From NCBI GenBank assembly GCA_050181915.1, contig JBFXCS010000003.1:496001-560000 (forward strand): DNA of 64,000 nt. The letters are read 5' to 3'. This DNA is from JBFXCS01 sp050181915. GTDB taxonomy: Bacteria; Actinomycetota; Thermoleophilia; Miltoncostaeales; Miltoncostaeaceae. Both the position numbers and the translations under genes were made by a program. Positions 17,374 through 27,520 of this stretch are shown here, one piece after another. The stretch's first letter is position 1. The number at the start of each line of letters is the position of its first letter. Under the pieces are notes generated by a model that saw nothing but the letters and a program-made list of their open reading frames with translations, did no database searches and had not been told where the DNA came from.

Positions 17374-18197
17374 TCAGTCCGCGGTGATCCTCTGGTACTG
17401 GCGGACGGCCAGGGGCGCGCAGATCGCGACGATCGCGATGATCCAGAGGAAGCTGTAGAGCACCGGGTGCGCGATCGACCAGGGCGGGTTCGCGCCGAAG
17501 TCGCCGCGCGGGTTGCCGAACAGGGCGCGCAGGGCCTCCGAGACCGCGGTCACCGGGTTCCACTCGGCGATCTGCCGCAGCCCGTCGGGCAGCGTCCCCA
17601 CCGGCACGAAGGTGCTGGCGATGAAGGTGATCGGGAAGATCACGACGAAGGCGACGCCCTGCACCGCCTCGACCGACGGCAGCATCGTCCCCATCAGGAC
17701 CCCCACCCAGACGATCGCGAACGAGAAGGCGATCATCAGCGCGAAGCCGGCGGCCGCATCGCCGAACGAGGTGTGGATGCGCCAGCCCACGATCAGCCCG
17801 CACAGCGCCATCAGGACGATGGGCAGCAGCGACCGCGCGAGGGTCGCGATGGCGTGTCCCGCGAGCACCGAGCCGCGCGCCATCGGCAGCGACCGGAAGC
17901 GGTCGATGGCGCCGTTCGCGCGGTCGTACGCGAGGCTGATCGCGACGCCGAAGACGCCGAACGAGAGGGTCTGGGCGAACACGCCGCCCATCAGGAACTC
18001 GCGGTAGCCGCCGTCGGCCACCTTGATCGCGCCGCCGAAGACGTAGGCGAACAGCAGCACGAACATAACCGGCTGGACCGTCACGTCGATGAGCGCCTCG
18101 GGCTGGCGCCGCATGTGGAGCAGCCCGCGCCGGGCGACCACCCAGCTGTCGGCCAGGATGTTCCCGGAGCGCTCCGTGGCGACGGGGATCGCGGTGT

Positions 18198-18201
<4 letters not shown>
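17374..18201 (-). CDS. ABC-2 type exporter permease (DrrB-like)
   Basis: A 275-residue integral membrane protein with six predicted helices and the usual ABC-2 sequences: ANGAIDRFRSLPMARGSVL between helices 2 and 3, and FVVIFPITFIASTFVPVGTLP near helix 5, followed by NPVTAVSEALRALF. It forms a transporter with the ATPase encoded immediately upstream, with which it overlaps by 4 bp (ATGA). Such pairs export lipophilic drugs or lipids; the real substrate is unknown. Confidence 0.92.
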
Positions 18202-19178
<977 letters not shown>

Positions 19179-19200
19179 AGGGTGCCACGATCGCCTACTC

Positions 19201-19234
19201 GATACAACGACTGCAAAAGTACTATCCCTGTATC
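19201..19234. promoter_or_regulatory. Probable TetR operator between exporter and regulator
   Basis: In the AT-richer gap between two divergent genes, GATACA (19201-19206) and TGTATC (19229-19234) form an inverted repeat with a 22-bp spacer, and AGTACT at the centre is itself palindromic. Placement between a TetR gene and its exporter is what an autoregulatory operator would show. Binding is inferred. Confidence 0.5.
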
Positions 19235-19243
19235 TTTCCGTCC

Positions 19244-19930
19244 GTGACGGCGGCCCCGAAATCCCCCGGCTCCGAGATCCGCCCCGGCCTGCGCGAGCGC
19301 AAGAAGGCCCTCACCCGGCGCGCCATCTCGGACGTGGCCACCCGGCTCTTCATCGAGCGGGGCTTCGACGCGGTCACGCTGGCCGAGGTGGCCGAGGAGG
19401 CCGGGGTCTCGGTGAAGACCGTCTTCAACTACTTCGGGTCGAAGGAGGAGCTGTTCCTCGACCGCGAGGAGGAGATCCACGAGGCCATGGTCTCGGCGGT
19501 CCGCGACCGGCCGGCGGGGACGACGGTGACCGAGGCCTTCGGCCGGCTGCTGGTGGAGAGCTGGCCGGCCGAGGACGAGGGCTGGGACGCGCTCGACGAC
19601 CCGGAGTCCCGCGAGCGCCTGCGCGGCTTCCTCATCGCCTGGCGCGACGCGCCCAGCGTGCGCGGGCGGGCCCTCGCCGCGAACGACCGCATCCAGGACC
19701 GGCTGGGAGCGGCGCTCGCCGCCGAGTCGGGGCGCGACGAGGGCGACCCGCGGGTGCTCGCCATGTCCGGCCTGATGGTGGCCGCCGTCAACCTGCGCCA
19801 CCGCACCCTCACCGAGGGCGTACTGCGCCGCGATCCGCCCGCGGCGGTGAAGCGGTCGGTGGCCGCCGTCGTGACCGAGGTCCTGGGCGCCGCCGCTCTC
19901 GCCTTCCCGGAGATGAACCGGCCGATGTAG
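19244..19930 (+). CDS. TetR-family regulator
   Basis: A 228-residue regulator starting at GTG. The N-terminal helix-turn-helix spans residues 20-70 (ALTRRAISDVATRLFIERGF, VAEEAGVSVKTVFNYFGSKEE). The C-terminal ligand domain is not assigned. It diverges from the DrrAB-like exporter and very likely represses it through the inverted repeat at 19201-19234. Confidence 0.92.
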   Translation: MTAAPKSPGSEIRPGLRERKKALTRRAISDVATRLFIERGFDAVTLAEVAEEAGVSVKTVFNYFGSKEELFLDREEEIHEAMVSAVRDRPAGTTVTEAFGRLLVESWPAEDEGWDALDDPESRERLRGFLIAWRDAPSVRGRALAANDRIQDRLGAALAAESGRDEGDPRVLAMSGLMVAAVNLRHRTLTEGVLRRDPPAAVKRSVAAVVTEVLGAAALAFPEMNRPM

Positions 19931-20015
19931 GGGATCGCCGCCGGACTGCGAATGGACATCCGGGCGGAAGATCGCCCGTCGCGCCTCGACACCTCCGGCT
20001 GCAAGGAGCAACGGC

Positions 20016-20702
20016 ATGACCGTGCCCTACCCCACCCGCCTGGTCGCCGAGCTGCTCGGCACCTTCGGCTTCTTCTTCTTCGGTTTCTCCGGCATCGCCG
20101 CGTCGGTGGACCAGCCCACCGCGATCAGCGCCGCCGGCGTGGCCGCCGGCTTCGGCCTGGGCCTCGCGCTGATGATCTTCGCCTTCGGTCATCTCTCCGG
20201 GGGCCACTTCAACCCGGCGGTGACGCTCGGCCTGGTGGCGGGCCGCCGCTTTCCCCTCGCCGAGCTGCCGGGCTACTGGCTCGCCCAGTTCGTGGGCGGC
20301 GTCGTCGCCGCGGCCGCCGCGGCCACGATCTACTCGGACCGGGTGCAGGACGCCCTGCCGAACCACGCCGCCGTCGGCGACGGCCCCGCCTTCCTGGCCG
20401 AGGCCATCGCCACGGCGCTGTTCGTCATCGTGATCAGCGCTGTCGCGACCGACGCGCGGGCGGCGTGGAGCCCCGGCTTCGCGCCGATCGCCATCGGCGG
20501 CTTCATCTTCACCGCGGCCCTGGTGGTGGGCCCCTTCACGTCGGGCTCCTTCAACCCGGCCCGCTCCCTCGCCCCGGCCGTCCTGGCGGGCGACGGGCAC
20601 CAGCTGTGGATCTTCATCGTCGCCCCGCTGGTGGGCGGCCTCGTCGGCGGCCTGATCTACCTGTTCGTCCGCCTCAACTCGGGCGAGACGCAGACCGCCT
20701 AG
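20016..20702 (+). CDS. Aquaporin / MIP-family channel
   Basis: A 228-residue membrane channel with six helices and both pore half-helices: GGHFNPAVTLG near residue 65 and GSFNPARSLAP near 175. The second motif NPAR is that of water-selective aquaporins; the Arg would form the selectivity filter. The ATG at 20016 follows AAGGAGC. It is flanked by a TetR gene and a convergent SDR gene, whose stop overlaps its own by 4 bp. Confidence 0.93.
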   Translation: MTVPYPTRLVAELLGTFGFFFFGFSGIAASVDQPTAISAAGVAAGFGLGLALMIFAFGHLSGGHFNPAVTLGLVAGRRFPLAELPGYWLAQFVGGVVAAAAAATIYSDRVQDALPNHAAVGDGPAFLAEAIATALFVIVISAVATDARAAWSPGFAPIAIGGFIFTAALVVGPFTSGSFNPARSLAPAVLAGDGHQLWIFIVAPLVGGLVGGLIYLFVRLNSGETQTA

Positions 20703-21532
20703 CATCCTGAGCGCACCGGGTCGCCCGCCGGCAGAGGCGGGCGACCTGCGGCGTCGGCCCCCGCCGCGACCCCGCCGTCGACGGCGAGCGTCTGGCCGGT
20801 GACGTAGCCCGACATCTCCGACGCCAGGAACAGGAGGGCGCCGGTGAGCTCGTCCCGCCGCCCCGGCCGGGCGGCGGGGATGCCCGGCAGGATGCGGTCG
20901 ACGTCGGCCTCGTCGATCGGCGGCGCGGCGAGCGCGCCGCCGAACCAGCCCGGGGCGAGCACGTTGACGCGCACTCCGCGACCCGCCCAGGTCACCGCCA
21001 GGGTCCGGGCCAGGTTCGCGATCGCCGCCCCGGTCGCCCGGTGGGCGGCCGCCAGGCAGGGCAGCCCGCCCAGGCCGCCGACGGGCGATACGCCGACGAT
21101 CGAGCCCGAGCCCCGGCGCAGCATCCTGGCGCCGGCCTCGCGGAAGCACAGCCAGGCGCCCAGCAGGCTGACGCGCATCACCCGCTCGAACAGGACCTCG
21201 GCCGGCAGGTCGCCCGGCGCCCCCGGATCGCCCCCCGACCCCGCGGCGGCGACCATCACGTCGAGGCCCCCGAAGCGCCCGCAGGCGACGTCCACGAGGC
21301 GCGACACCTCGCCGGCGTCGGTCACGTCGCAGGCGACCGGCTCGGCGCCGCCGCCGAGCCCGGCGATGGCCGCCGCGACCTCGTCGAGGCCCTCCGCCCG
21401 GCGGTCGGCGAGCACGACGTTCGCCCCGGCCGAGGCCAGCGCGGTCGCGAAGACCGCGCCCAGCCCCGAGGAGGCGCCGGTGACGATGGCGGTGCGCCCA
21501 CCCATGTCGAAGGCCAGTCGCAGGTCGATCAC
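20699..21532 (-). CDS. SDR-family protein lacking the catalytic Tyr-Lys pair
   Basis: A 277-residue short-chain dehydrogenase/reductase fold. The cofactor motif TGASSGLG is at about residues 18-25, CDVTD follows strand 3, and WAGRGVRVNVLAPGWF and AVDGG are typical C-terminal parts. The active-site block that normally reads YxASK reads HRATG here, so Tyr and Lys are both replaced, and NNAG is replaced by AAAG. A serine (GVSPVGG) remains. It is probably not an active oxidoreductase. The GTG at 21532 overlaps the stop of the upstream regulator by 4 bp (GTGA). Confidence 0.85.
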   Translation of the reverse strand: MIDLRLAFDMGGRTAIVTGASSGLGAVFATALASAGANVVLADRRAEGLDEVAAAIAGLGGGAEPVACDVTDAGEVSRLVDVACGRFGGLDVMVAAAGSGGDPGAPGDLPAEVLFERVMRVSLLGAWLCFREAGARMLRRGSGSIVGVSPVGGLGGLPCLAAAHRATGAAIANLARTLAVTWAGRGVRVNVLAPGWFGGALAAPPIDEADVDRILPGIPAARPGRRDELTGALLFLASEMSGYVTGQTLAVDGGVAAGADAAGRPPLPAGDPVRSGC

Positions 21533-24500
21533 GCCGGCCCCCCGGAGCGCACGGCCACCCGCGCGGGCGCGCCGCCCGCGTCCGCCGGCGGCCGGCGGCG
21601 ACGCCCCGACCCGGCGAGCAGCTCGCGGTACAGGGCGCGGGTCTCGTCACCCGGCGAGAGCTCGAACTCGCGCTGCAGGGCGGCGCGGCAGACGTGGTAC
21701 TGGCGCAGCGCCAGGGCCACCTCGCCGGCGGCGGCGTAGGCCCGCATCAGGCGCCGGTGCACCCGCTCGTCGAGCGGCTCCGCCACGGCGAGCCGGGCCA
21801 GCCGGCGCGCCGCCTCGGCGGGCCGCCCGGCGGCGACCAGCAGGTCGGCCAGGCCGGTGAGCACGCCGCGGTGGACCATGTCGAGCTCGTCGCGGCGGGT
21901 GATCGCCCACTCGTCGTAGAGCTGGTCGGGCAGGAAGGGCCCCCGGTACAGCGCGTCGGCGCGCTCCAGTCGCTCGAGCCGCTCGTCCGCCGGAGCCCGG
22001 CGGGCCGCGTCGACGTGCGCCAGCATGTCGGCGACGTCCCACCGGTCGGCGGGCGCCATCACCAGGCGCACGATGTCGCCGTCGCTCACCACCAGCGCGT
22101 CCGGCGACGAGGGATCGGTCTCGGGCTCCACCGCCCGGCGCAGGTCGTGGAGGGTGGTGCGCAGCGCCGCCGCGCCCCGGGCCGCCGGCAGATCCGGCCA
22201 CAGGCGGTCGGCGAGCTGCTCGCGGTGGAGCGACCCGCCGGCCGCCAGCAGCGCGGCCAGCAGCAGGCGCGCCTTCGCCCGGGCGAAGGCGCCGGCGGGC
22301 AGGCGACGGCCGTCGCGCAGCACCTCCAGCCCTCCGAGGCTGCGGATGGCGATGTCGGCGCGGGGTCGCATGCGGCGCCGCTGCCAGCCGCCGCGGGCGG
22401 CGGCGCGGACCTCCTGGCTGGGGTCGCGCAGCAGCTCCTCCAGCACCGTGATCTCGACGTCCGGGAGCGACGCCGCCGTGGCCAGCCGCGCCCGGGCGGC
22501 CGGCCCGGCGCCGGCGAGCTCGGCGGCGGCGGCCCTCACCACGTCGCCGCCGCACGCGGCGAGCAGTCGCTCGGCCTCGCCCGGGGGGCCAAGCCCCCGG
22601 GCCAGCGCCCGGCCCAGCAGGCGGGCGGCGTCGGGGCGGTCGAGCCCGGTCCACGGCTGGCCGCCCGCCACCCGGCAGCCGGGATCGAGCGCCCGGGCCA
22701 GGAGCCGGTCGGCGCGCGGGTCGCCCTCCCAGGCCAGCGCCGCGGCGATCAGCGCGCGGGCGCGGCCCCAGTCGGATCCGCTGCGATCGGCGTCGGCGAG
22801 CGCGTCCGCCGCGAGGGCGCGGGCGCGGGTGACGTCCCCGGCCCCGAGCGCCACCCGGACGGCGTCGGGCAGCAGGCGCACCCGCTCGGCGATCGGCGCC
22901 CCCTCGCGCAGGGCCCCCTCGAAGATGTCGAGGTGGCGCAGCGCATCGTCCGGCCGCCCCAGGGCCACGTCGGCGCGCGCGGCCAGCAGGAAGGCGCGGT
23001 GGTTCCAGCTCACGGCGCGGGCCGCCAGCAGGCGCGTCTCGCGGCGCGCCATCTCGTCGGCCACGCCGCCCCAGTCACCGCGATCGGCCATCAGCGTCAA
23101 CCTCCAGCGCGCGACCACCGCCTCGGCCATCGCGCCGTGGCCGCTGCGCACCCCGTCGACGAGCATCCGGTCGAGCTCCCGGTCGCCGTCGCGCAGCCGC
23201 CCCAGGTCGTGCATGACCGTGACCCGGAAGACGTGCACCCACGGCCCCAGGGCCAGGACGTCGTGCTCGCGGTTGGCGCGCAGCCAGTCCTCGGCCCGCA
23301 CCAGCCGGCCCAGGGCCTCGTCGAGCTCGCCGCGACCGCGCTCGATCGTCCAGGCGCGGATCACCGCGACGTAGGTGCCGAGGGCGGGGATCGATGCGGC
23401 CGCCGGCAGGCGGACCGAACGCGCCAGCAGCTCCTCGGCCCGCCGGTGCTCGCCGAGGTAGCCGTGGAAGGCGGCGAGCCGCACCAGCAGCAGGGGCATC
23501 TCGGCGCCGTCCTCCGGCACGGCGCCCAGCAGCCGCCGCGCGATGGCGATGCCGCGGGCGAAGCGCCCCCCGGACTCGAGCACGGGCAGCAGCTGCAGCA
23601 GGATCTCGCCCGCCCCCTCACCGGCCGCCACGGCGGCGTCGGCCGCCCGCTCGAGAGCCGCGAACGCCTCGGCGTGATTGTCGGCGCCCAGCTCGGCCAT
23701 GGCGCGGGCCGCGACCAGCGCCGGCCGCCCCGACCAGCGGGGGGAGGGGATCGCGTCGAGCCAGCGCATCAGCATCGGCGCGCCGCCCCCGGCGACGAGC
23801 GCCCCCGCCAGGGGCTCCGCCACCCGCACCGCCTCGTCGTGGTCCCCGGCCGCGATCAGGTGGTCGACGGCCTCGGCGTCCTCGCCGGCCGCCCGCCAGG
23901 CGGCGGCGGCGCGGCGGTGGATATCGGCGACCTCGCCCGGGGGGCGCGAGGCGAGCCGGGTCCGCAGCACCGAGCGCAGCAGCCCGTGGTAGCGGTACCA
24001 GCCGCCGCCCTGGTCGGTGGTGAACAGGTGGCCCGAGGCGAGGCGCCGCAGGCAGCCGGCGGCGTCCTCGTCCCCGCTCACCGCCCGGGCGATGCCCGCG
24101 TCCATGCGGTCGAGCACGGAGGTGGTCTCCAGGAACCCCACCCGGTCGGCCGGCAGGCCGTCGAGGACCTCCTCGGCGAGGTAGGCGAACAGGGCGTCCT
24201 GCGGCGCAGCGCAGGGCGGCGCCGCGCCGGCCGGACGGCGGGCGGCGAGCACGGCGCCGGCCGCCCAGCCCTCGGTCAGGCGGTGCAGCTCGTCCGCGGC
24301 GCGGTCGTCGATGCCCGCGCGGACCAGGAGCTCGGCGGTCTCATCGGGGGTCAGCTCGAGGTCGGCCTCGCCCAGCTCGGCCATGCCGCCCAGGCGCAGC
24401 CGCGCCGTCGGGAAGGGCGGCGCGTCGCGCCCCGTGAGCAGCAGGGCCACGCCGGGGGGCAGGTCGAGCGCCAGCCGCCCCAGGGCGCCCGCCGCCGGCG

Positions 24501-24936
24501 GCGGCAGCAGGTGGGTGTCGTCGAGCGCCAGGATCACGTCGTCCGGCAGGGTCTGGGCGATCTCGTTGACCAGGGCCGTCACGAGGACGTCGGGCTCCTC
24601 GGAGTACGGCAGTCCGGCGCCCAGGCCGGGCGCGAGCCGCGCGAGCGCGGCGCCGACGTGCGCCACCAGCAGGGCGGCCGAGTCGATGCGCGGGTCGAGC
24701 GACACCCAGGCGCTGCGGCGCCGGGCGGTGGCGACGATCTGGGCCGCCAGCACCGTCTTGCCGTAGCCCGCGCCGGCCTCGATGCTGACGATGCGGCCCG
24801 GCCTCAGGCGGGCCAGGGCCGGCCGCACCAGGCGCGGCCGGGGGACCGCCCCCGGGTGCAGCGCGGGGCGGACCAGCCGCGTGTGCATCACGGCGGCGGT
24901 GATCGAGCGGTTCGCGGCCCTGTCCCGTGCGGCCAT
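21529..24936 (-). CDS. Large MalT-type NTPase regulator with C-terminal BTAD domain
   Basis: An 1135-residue signal-transduction protein. The N-terminal NTPase has Walker A GAGYGKT at residues 55-61 and DDVILALDDTHLL as Walker B, followed by winged-helix parts (ELHRLTEGWAAG). A long middle region of helical TPR-like repeats (residues 330-840) follows. The last 270 residues begin IRSLGGLEVLRDG, a short OmpR-like DNA-binding domain, and then a bacterial transcriptional activation domain with DELDMVHRGVLTGLADLLV and GEVALALRQYHVCRAAL. This places a SARP-like output at the C-terminus of a MalT-like sensor. It is coupled to the degenerate SDR gene downstream. Confidence 0.88.
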   Translation of the reverse strand: MAARDRAANRSITAAVMHTRLVRPALHPGAVPRPRLVRPALARLRPGRIVSIEAGAGYGKTVLAAQIVATARRRSAWVSLDPRIDSAALLVAHVGAALARLAPGLGAGLPYSEEPDVLVTALVNEIAQTLPDDVILALDDTHLLPPPAAGALGRLALDLPPGVALLLTGRDAPPFPTARLRLGGMAELGEADLELTPDETAELLVRAGIDDRAADELHRLTEGWAAGAVLAARRPAGAAPPCAAPQDALFAYLAEEVLDGLPADRVGFLETTSVLDRMDAGIARAVSGDEDAAGCLRRLASGHLFTTDQGGGWYRYHGLLRSVLRTRLASRPPGEVADIHRRAAAAWRAAGEDAEAVDHLIAAGDHDEAVRVAEPLAGALVAGGGAPMLMRWLDAIPSPRWSGRPALVAARAMAELGADNHAEAFAALERAADAAVAAGEGAGEILLQLLPVLESGGRFARGIAIARRLLGAVPEDGAEMPLLLVRLAAFHGYLGEHRRAEELLARSVRLPAAASIPALGTYVAVIRAWTIERGRGELDEALGRLVRAEDWLRANREHDVLALGPWVHVFRVTVMHDLGRLRDGDRELDRMLVDGVRSGHGAMAEAVVARWRLTLMADRGDWGGVADEMARRETRLLAARAVSWNHRAFLLAARADVALGRPDDALRHLDIFEGALREGAPIAERVRLLPDAVRVALGAGDVTRARALAADALADADRSGSDWGRARALIAAALAWEGDPRADRLLARALDPGCRVAGGQPWTGLDRPDAARLLGRALARGLGPPGEAERLLAACGGDVVRAAAAELAGAGPAARARLATAASLPDVEITVLEELLRDPSQEVRAAARGGWQRRRMRPRADIAIRSLGGLEVLRDGRRLPAGAFARAKARLLLAALLAAGGSLHREQLADRLWPDLPAARGAAALRTTLHDLRRAVEPETDPSSPDALVVSDGDIVRLVMAPADRWDVADMLAHVDAARRAPADERLERLERADALYRGPFLPDQLYDEWAITRRDELDMVHRGVLTGLADLLVAAGRPAEAARRLARLAVAEPLDERVHRRLMRAYAAAGEVALALRQYHVCRAALQREFELSPGDETRALYRELLAGSGRRRRPPADAGGAPARVAVRSGGPA

Positions 24937-25067
24937 TCGCGGCCCTCCCTGTCGGCGGGGGCGCCCGGCGCCCCGTGGGGCCGGCGGCCCCTCACCTGGA
25001 CGGAGTCCCCGTCACGGGCGCTGATACATGCGGGTGCCCTTTTTCGGAGGCTCGCGCCCGGGATCGC

Positions 25068-26300
25068 TCAGAGCTGGCCGTGGTTGGGCGGCAGCACGTC
25101 GTTCAGCAGGTACGCGCCCAGGTGGTGGTACTTCCAGTCGACCGGGTCGTGGACGCTGTGGGTGCGGGAGTTGCGCCAATGGCGCGACAGCGCGTACCGC
25201 TCGTCGGTGGCGCTGGCGCCGGCGAGGGCGAAGAGCTCGCTCGACACCTCCACCGCGACCTCGCTGCCGAACGCCTTGGCCTGCGCCACGGCCAGCGAGC
25301 CGCGCGCGGCCGCCTCGGCGTCCGCCGGCACCAGGCCCACCTGCTCCAGCTCCTCGGCGGCCCAGCGCAGGAGCTGCTCGGCCGCCCGGACCCGGGTGGC
25401 GAGGCGGCCGAACCGCAGCGTGGCGTGGGGGTCCTCACCGGCCGTGTCGCCCCATCCCCCCAGGACGGCCTCGAAGAAGGGCCGCGCCCGGGTGCGCACG
25501 AAATCGCGCGCGTCGCGCAGCGCGCCGCCGGCGATGCCCACCTCGATGGCGGTGTGGACGAGCTGGGCGCGGGCGCCCAGCTGCTGGGGCGCCTCGAAGG
25601 CGGCGGCGTAGTCGATCAGGTCGTCCCGGTCGACGATCACGTCGTCCAGGGTCGCGCCGCCGCTCACGGTGGCGCGCTGGCCCATCGTCGACCAGTCCTC
25701 GTCGAGGGTGATGCCGGGCGCCGTGGCCGGCACCAGCGCCAGGGTCAGGCGACCGTCTCGGTCGCGGGCGCTGACGGCAAGGGCGCGCGCCGTCAGCGCG
25801 CCCGTACAGTAGTACTTGCGCCCCGACAGGAGCACCCGGCCGTCGCGCTCGCCGACGGTGGTCCTGAGGTCCTGCGCGTGGTGGGCGCCGCGCTCGGCGA
25901 GGGCGCTGGCGAAGCGGCCGCCGTCGAGGATGTCGGCGAACCAGCGCCGGCGCTGCCGCTCCGATCCGTGCACCCGCAGCACGTCCACGACGAGGAAGTG
26001 GCCCTGCGGGATCTGGGCGATCGCGGGATCGGCGGCGGCGATCAGCCGGAGCACCTCGGCGAGCACGGCGGGCCGCACCCCCGCCCCTCCGTACCGCGGC
26101 GGGACGGTGATGCCGATCAGGCCGCTGCGGTCGAGCAGCGCCAGCGCCTCGCGCGGCACGGCGCCCGCGCGGTCGCGCTCGGCCGCGGTGGGCGCGATCC
26201 GGTCGGCGAGGGCGCGCGCCACGGCCACCGCCTCGTCCTCCGAGGCGATCACCGCCGCGGCGGCGGGTCGGCGGGCGGTGACCGCCGGCGCCTCAGCCAA
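25068..26300 (-). CDS. SfnB/DszC-type flavin monooxygenase (acyl-CoA dehydrogenase fold)
   Basis: A 410-residue protein of the acyl-CoA dehydrogenase fold, in the subgroup that uses reduced flavin to oxidise sulfur compounds (SfnB, DszC). Typical segments are ITVPPRYGGAGV (residues 65-76), AQIPQGHFLVVD, SGRKYYCTGAL and the C-terminal RHWRNSRTHSVHDPVDWK. The gene starts with TTG at 26300 and overlaps the end of sfnG by 8 bp (stop at 26293), so it is translated with it. It probably takes reduced FMN from the flavin reductase encoded in the same operon. Substrate is inferred to be an organosulfur compound. Confidence 0.85.
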   Translation of the reverse strand: MAEAPAVTARRPAAAAVIASEDEAVAVARALADRIAPTAAERDRAGAVPREALALLDRSGLIGITVPPRYGGAGVRPAVLAEVLRLIAAADPAIAQIPQGHFLVVDVLRVHGSERQRRRWFADILDGGRFASALAERGAHHAQDLRTTVGERDGRVLLSGRKYYCTGALTARALAVSARDRDGRLTLALVPATAPGITLDEDWSTMGQRATVSGGATLDDVIVDRDDLIDYAAAFEAPQQLGARAQLVHTAIEVGIAGGALRDARDFVRTRARPFFEAVLGGWGDTAGEDPHATLRFGRLATRVRAAEQLLRWAAEELEQVGLVPADAEAAARGSLAVAQAKAFGSEVAVEVSSELFALAGASATDERYALSRHWRNSRTHSVHDPVDWKYHHLGAYLLNDVLPPNHGQL

Positions 26301-27438
26301 CGGCCGCGGCGGGGTCCGGCACGCGGGCCGGGTCGAGCCCCTCGGCCACCTCGATCTCGCGCACCAGCGGCAGGACGTCGCGGCCGAAGGCCTCGATCTC
26401 CTCGTGGTAGTGCAGGAAGCCGCCCAGGATGAGGTCCACGCCCAGCTTCTTGTAGTCCACGATCCGCCGGGCGACCTGCTCCGGCGTGCCGATGAGCCGG
26501 GTGCGGAAGCCGTCGTTGTACTGGACGAGGTCCTCGAAGGTGGAGTCGGCCCACATGCCGCGCGAGTCGGCGGTCGACTGACCGGCCTGCCTCACCGCCG
26601 AGCCGAAGCCCTCGACGGCCTCGACATGCGCCTTCTCGATGATCTCGCGCAGGGTGTCCTGCGCCTCCCTCTCGGTGTCGCGCACGATGATGAAGCCGTT
26701 GAGGCCGAACCTCGGCCCGTCCGCGCGGCCGGCCTCGGCGGCGATCTCGCGCAGCTCGGCGATCTGCTCCTGCACGCCCTCGAAGGACTTGCCGTTCGAG
26801 AAGTACCAGTCCGACAGCCGGCCGCCGTTGCGGCGGGCGGCGGTGGAGTTCCCTCCCTGGAAGATCTCGGGGTGGGGGCGCCCCTCCCACGACAGCGGCT
26901 TCGGCTTCAGGTTGAAGCGGTGGATGCGGTAGAAGTCGCCCGCCAGCTCGGCGGCGTCCTCGGTCCAGATGCGCTTGAGGGCCGTGATGAACTCGGCGCT
27001 GCGGCGGTAGCGCTCGTCGTGCTCGAGCCACGGCTCGCCCAGCTGGGTGAACTCGTCCTTGAACCAGCCGCTCACCACGTTCACGGCGACGCGGCCGCCC
27101 GAGAGGTGGTCGGCGGTGGCGACCCACTTGGCGAGCACGCCGGGGTGCCACAACCCCGGATGGACGGCGGCGATCAGCTTCAGCCTGGTGGTCGCCAGCA
27201 GCAGCGCCAGGCTGAAGCTGGTCGACTCGTGCTGGTACTCGGCGCCGTAGCTGGCGGTGTAGCGCACCTGGCTGAGGGCGTACTCGAAGCCCGCCTTCTC
27301 GGCGAGCAGGGCGAGGGTGCGGTTGTAGTCGTAGCTCCAGTCGGTGCGCTGCTCGATGGTGCTGGTGACCAGCCCTCCGCTCACGTTGGGCACCCAGTAG
27401 GCGAAGCGGATCGGGTCGATCGGGGTGTCGGCCGGCAC
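26293..27438 (-). CDS. sfnG: Dimethylsulfone monooxygenase SfnG-like (luciferase fold)
   Basis: A 381-residue FMNH2-dependent monooxygenase. The N-terminal PIRFAYWVPNVSGGLVTSTI is characteristic of SfnG, which converts dimethylsulfone to methanesulfinate. Other typical parts are SGGRVAVNVVSGWFKDEF (about 110-130), EIFQGGNSTAAR and a C-terminal GGFLHYHEEIE. The GTG at 27438 has AAAGGA upstream; an ATG 37 codons earlier would start inside the upstream gene. It lies between two SfnB-type genes. No methanesulfinate or methanesulfonate monooxygenase (MsuD) is in the window. Confidence 0.85.
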   Translation of the reverse strand: MPADTPIDPIRFAYWVPNVSGGLVTSTIEQRTDWSYDYNRTLALLAEKAGFEYALSQVRYTASYGAEYQHESTSFSLALLLATTRLKLIAAVHPGLWHPGVLAKWVATADHLSGGRVAVNVVSGWFKDEFTQLGEPWLEHDERYRRSAEFITALKRIWTEDAAELAGDFYRIHRFNLKPKPLSWEGRPHPEIFQGGNSTAARRNGGRLSDWYFSNGKSFEGVQEQIAELREIAAEAGRADGPRFGLNGFIIVRDTEREAQDTLREIIEKAHVEAVEGFGSAVRQAGQSTADSRGMWADSTFEDLVQYNDGFRTRLIGTPEQVARRIVDYKKLGVDLILGGFLHYHEEIEAFGRDVLPLVREIEVAEGLDPARVPDPAAAVG

Positions 27439-27470
27439 GGTGGCGGTCCTTTCTCGGAGTGGAAGCCCCG

Positions 27471-27500
27471 GGGCGCGCCGACTGCCGGGTCGGCGCGCCC
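27471..27500. promoter_or_regulatory. Strong intercistronic hairpin upstream of sfnG
   Basis: A perfect 12-bp stem, GGGCGCGCCGAC at 27471-27482 with its complement at 27489-27500 and a 6-base loop, lies in the gap between two co-directional minus-strand genes. No T-run follows on either strand, so it is more likely an mRNA-processing or stabilising hairpin, or an attenuator, than a full terminator. Confidence 0.5.
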
Positions 27501-27520
27501 GCGCGGGGCCGGGCGGATGC

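Noticed and set aside
21694..25611. Plus-strand open frame of about 1300 codons
   Set aside because: Composition is dominated by Gly, Arg, Gln and His, with no domain; it is the shadow of the 1135-residue regulator and the SfnB-like gene.
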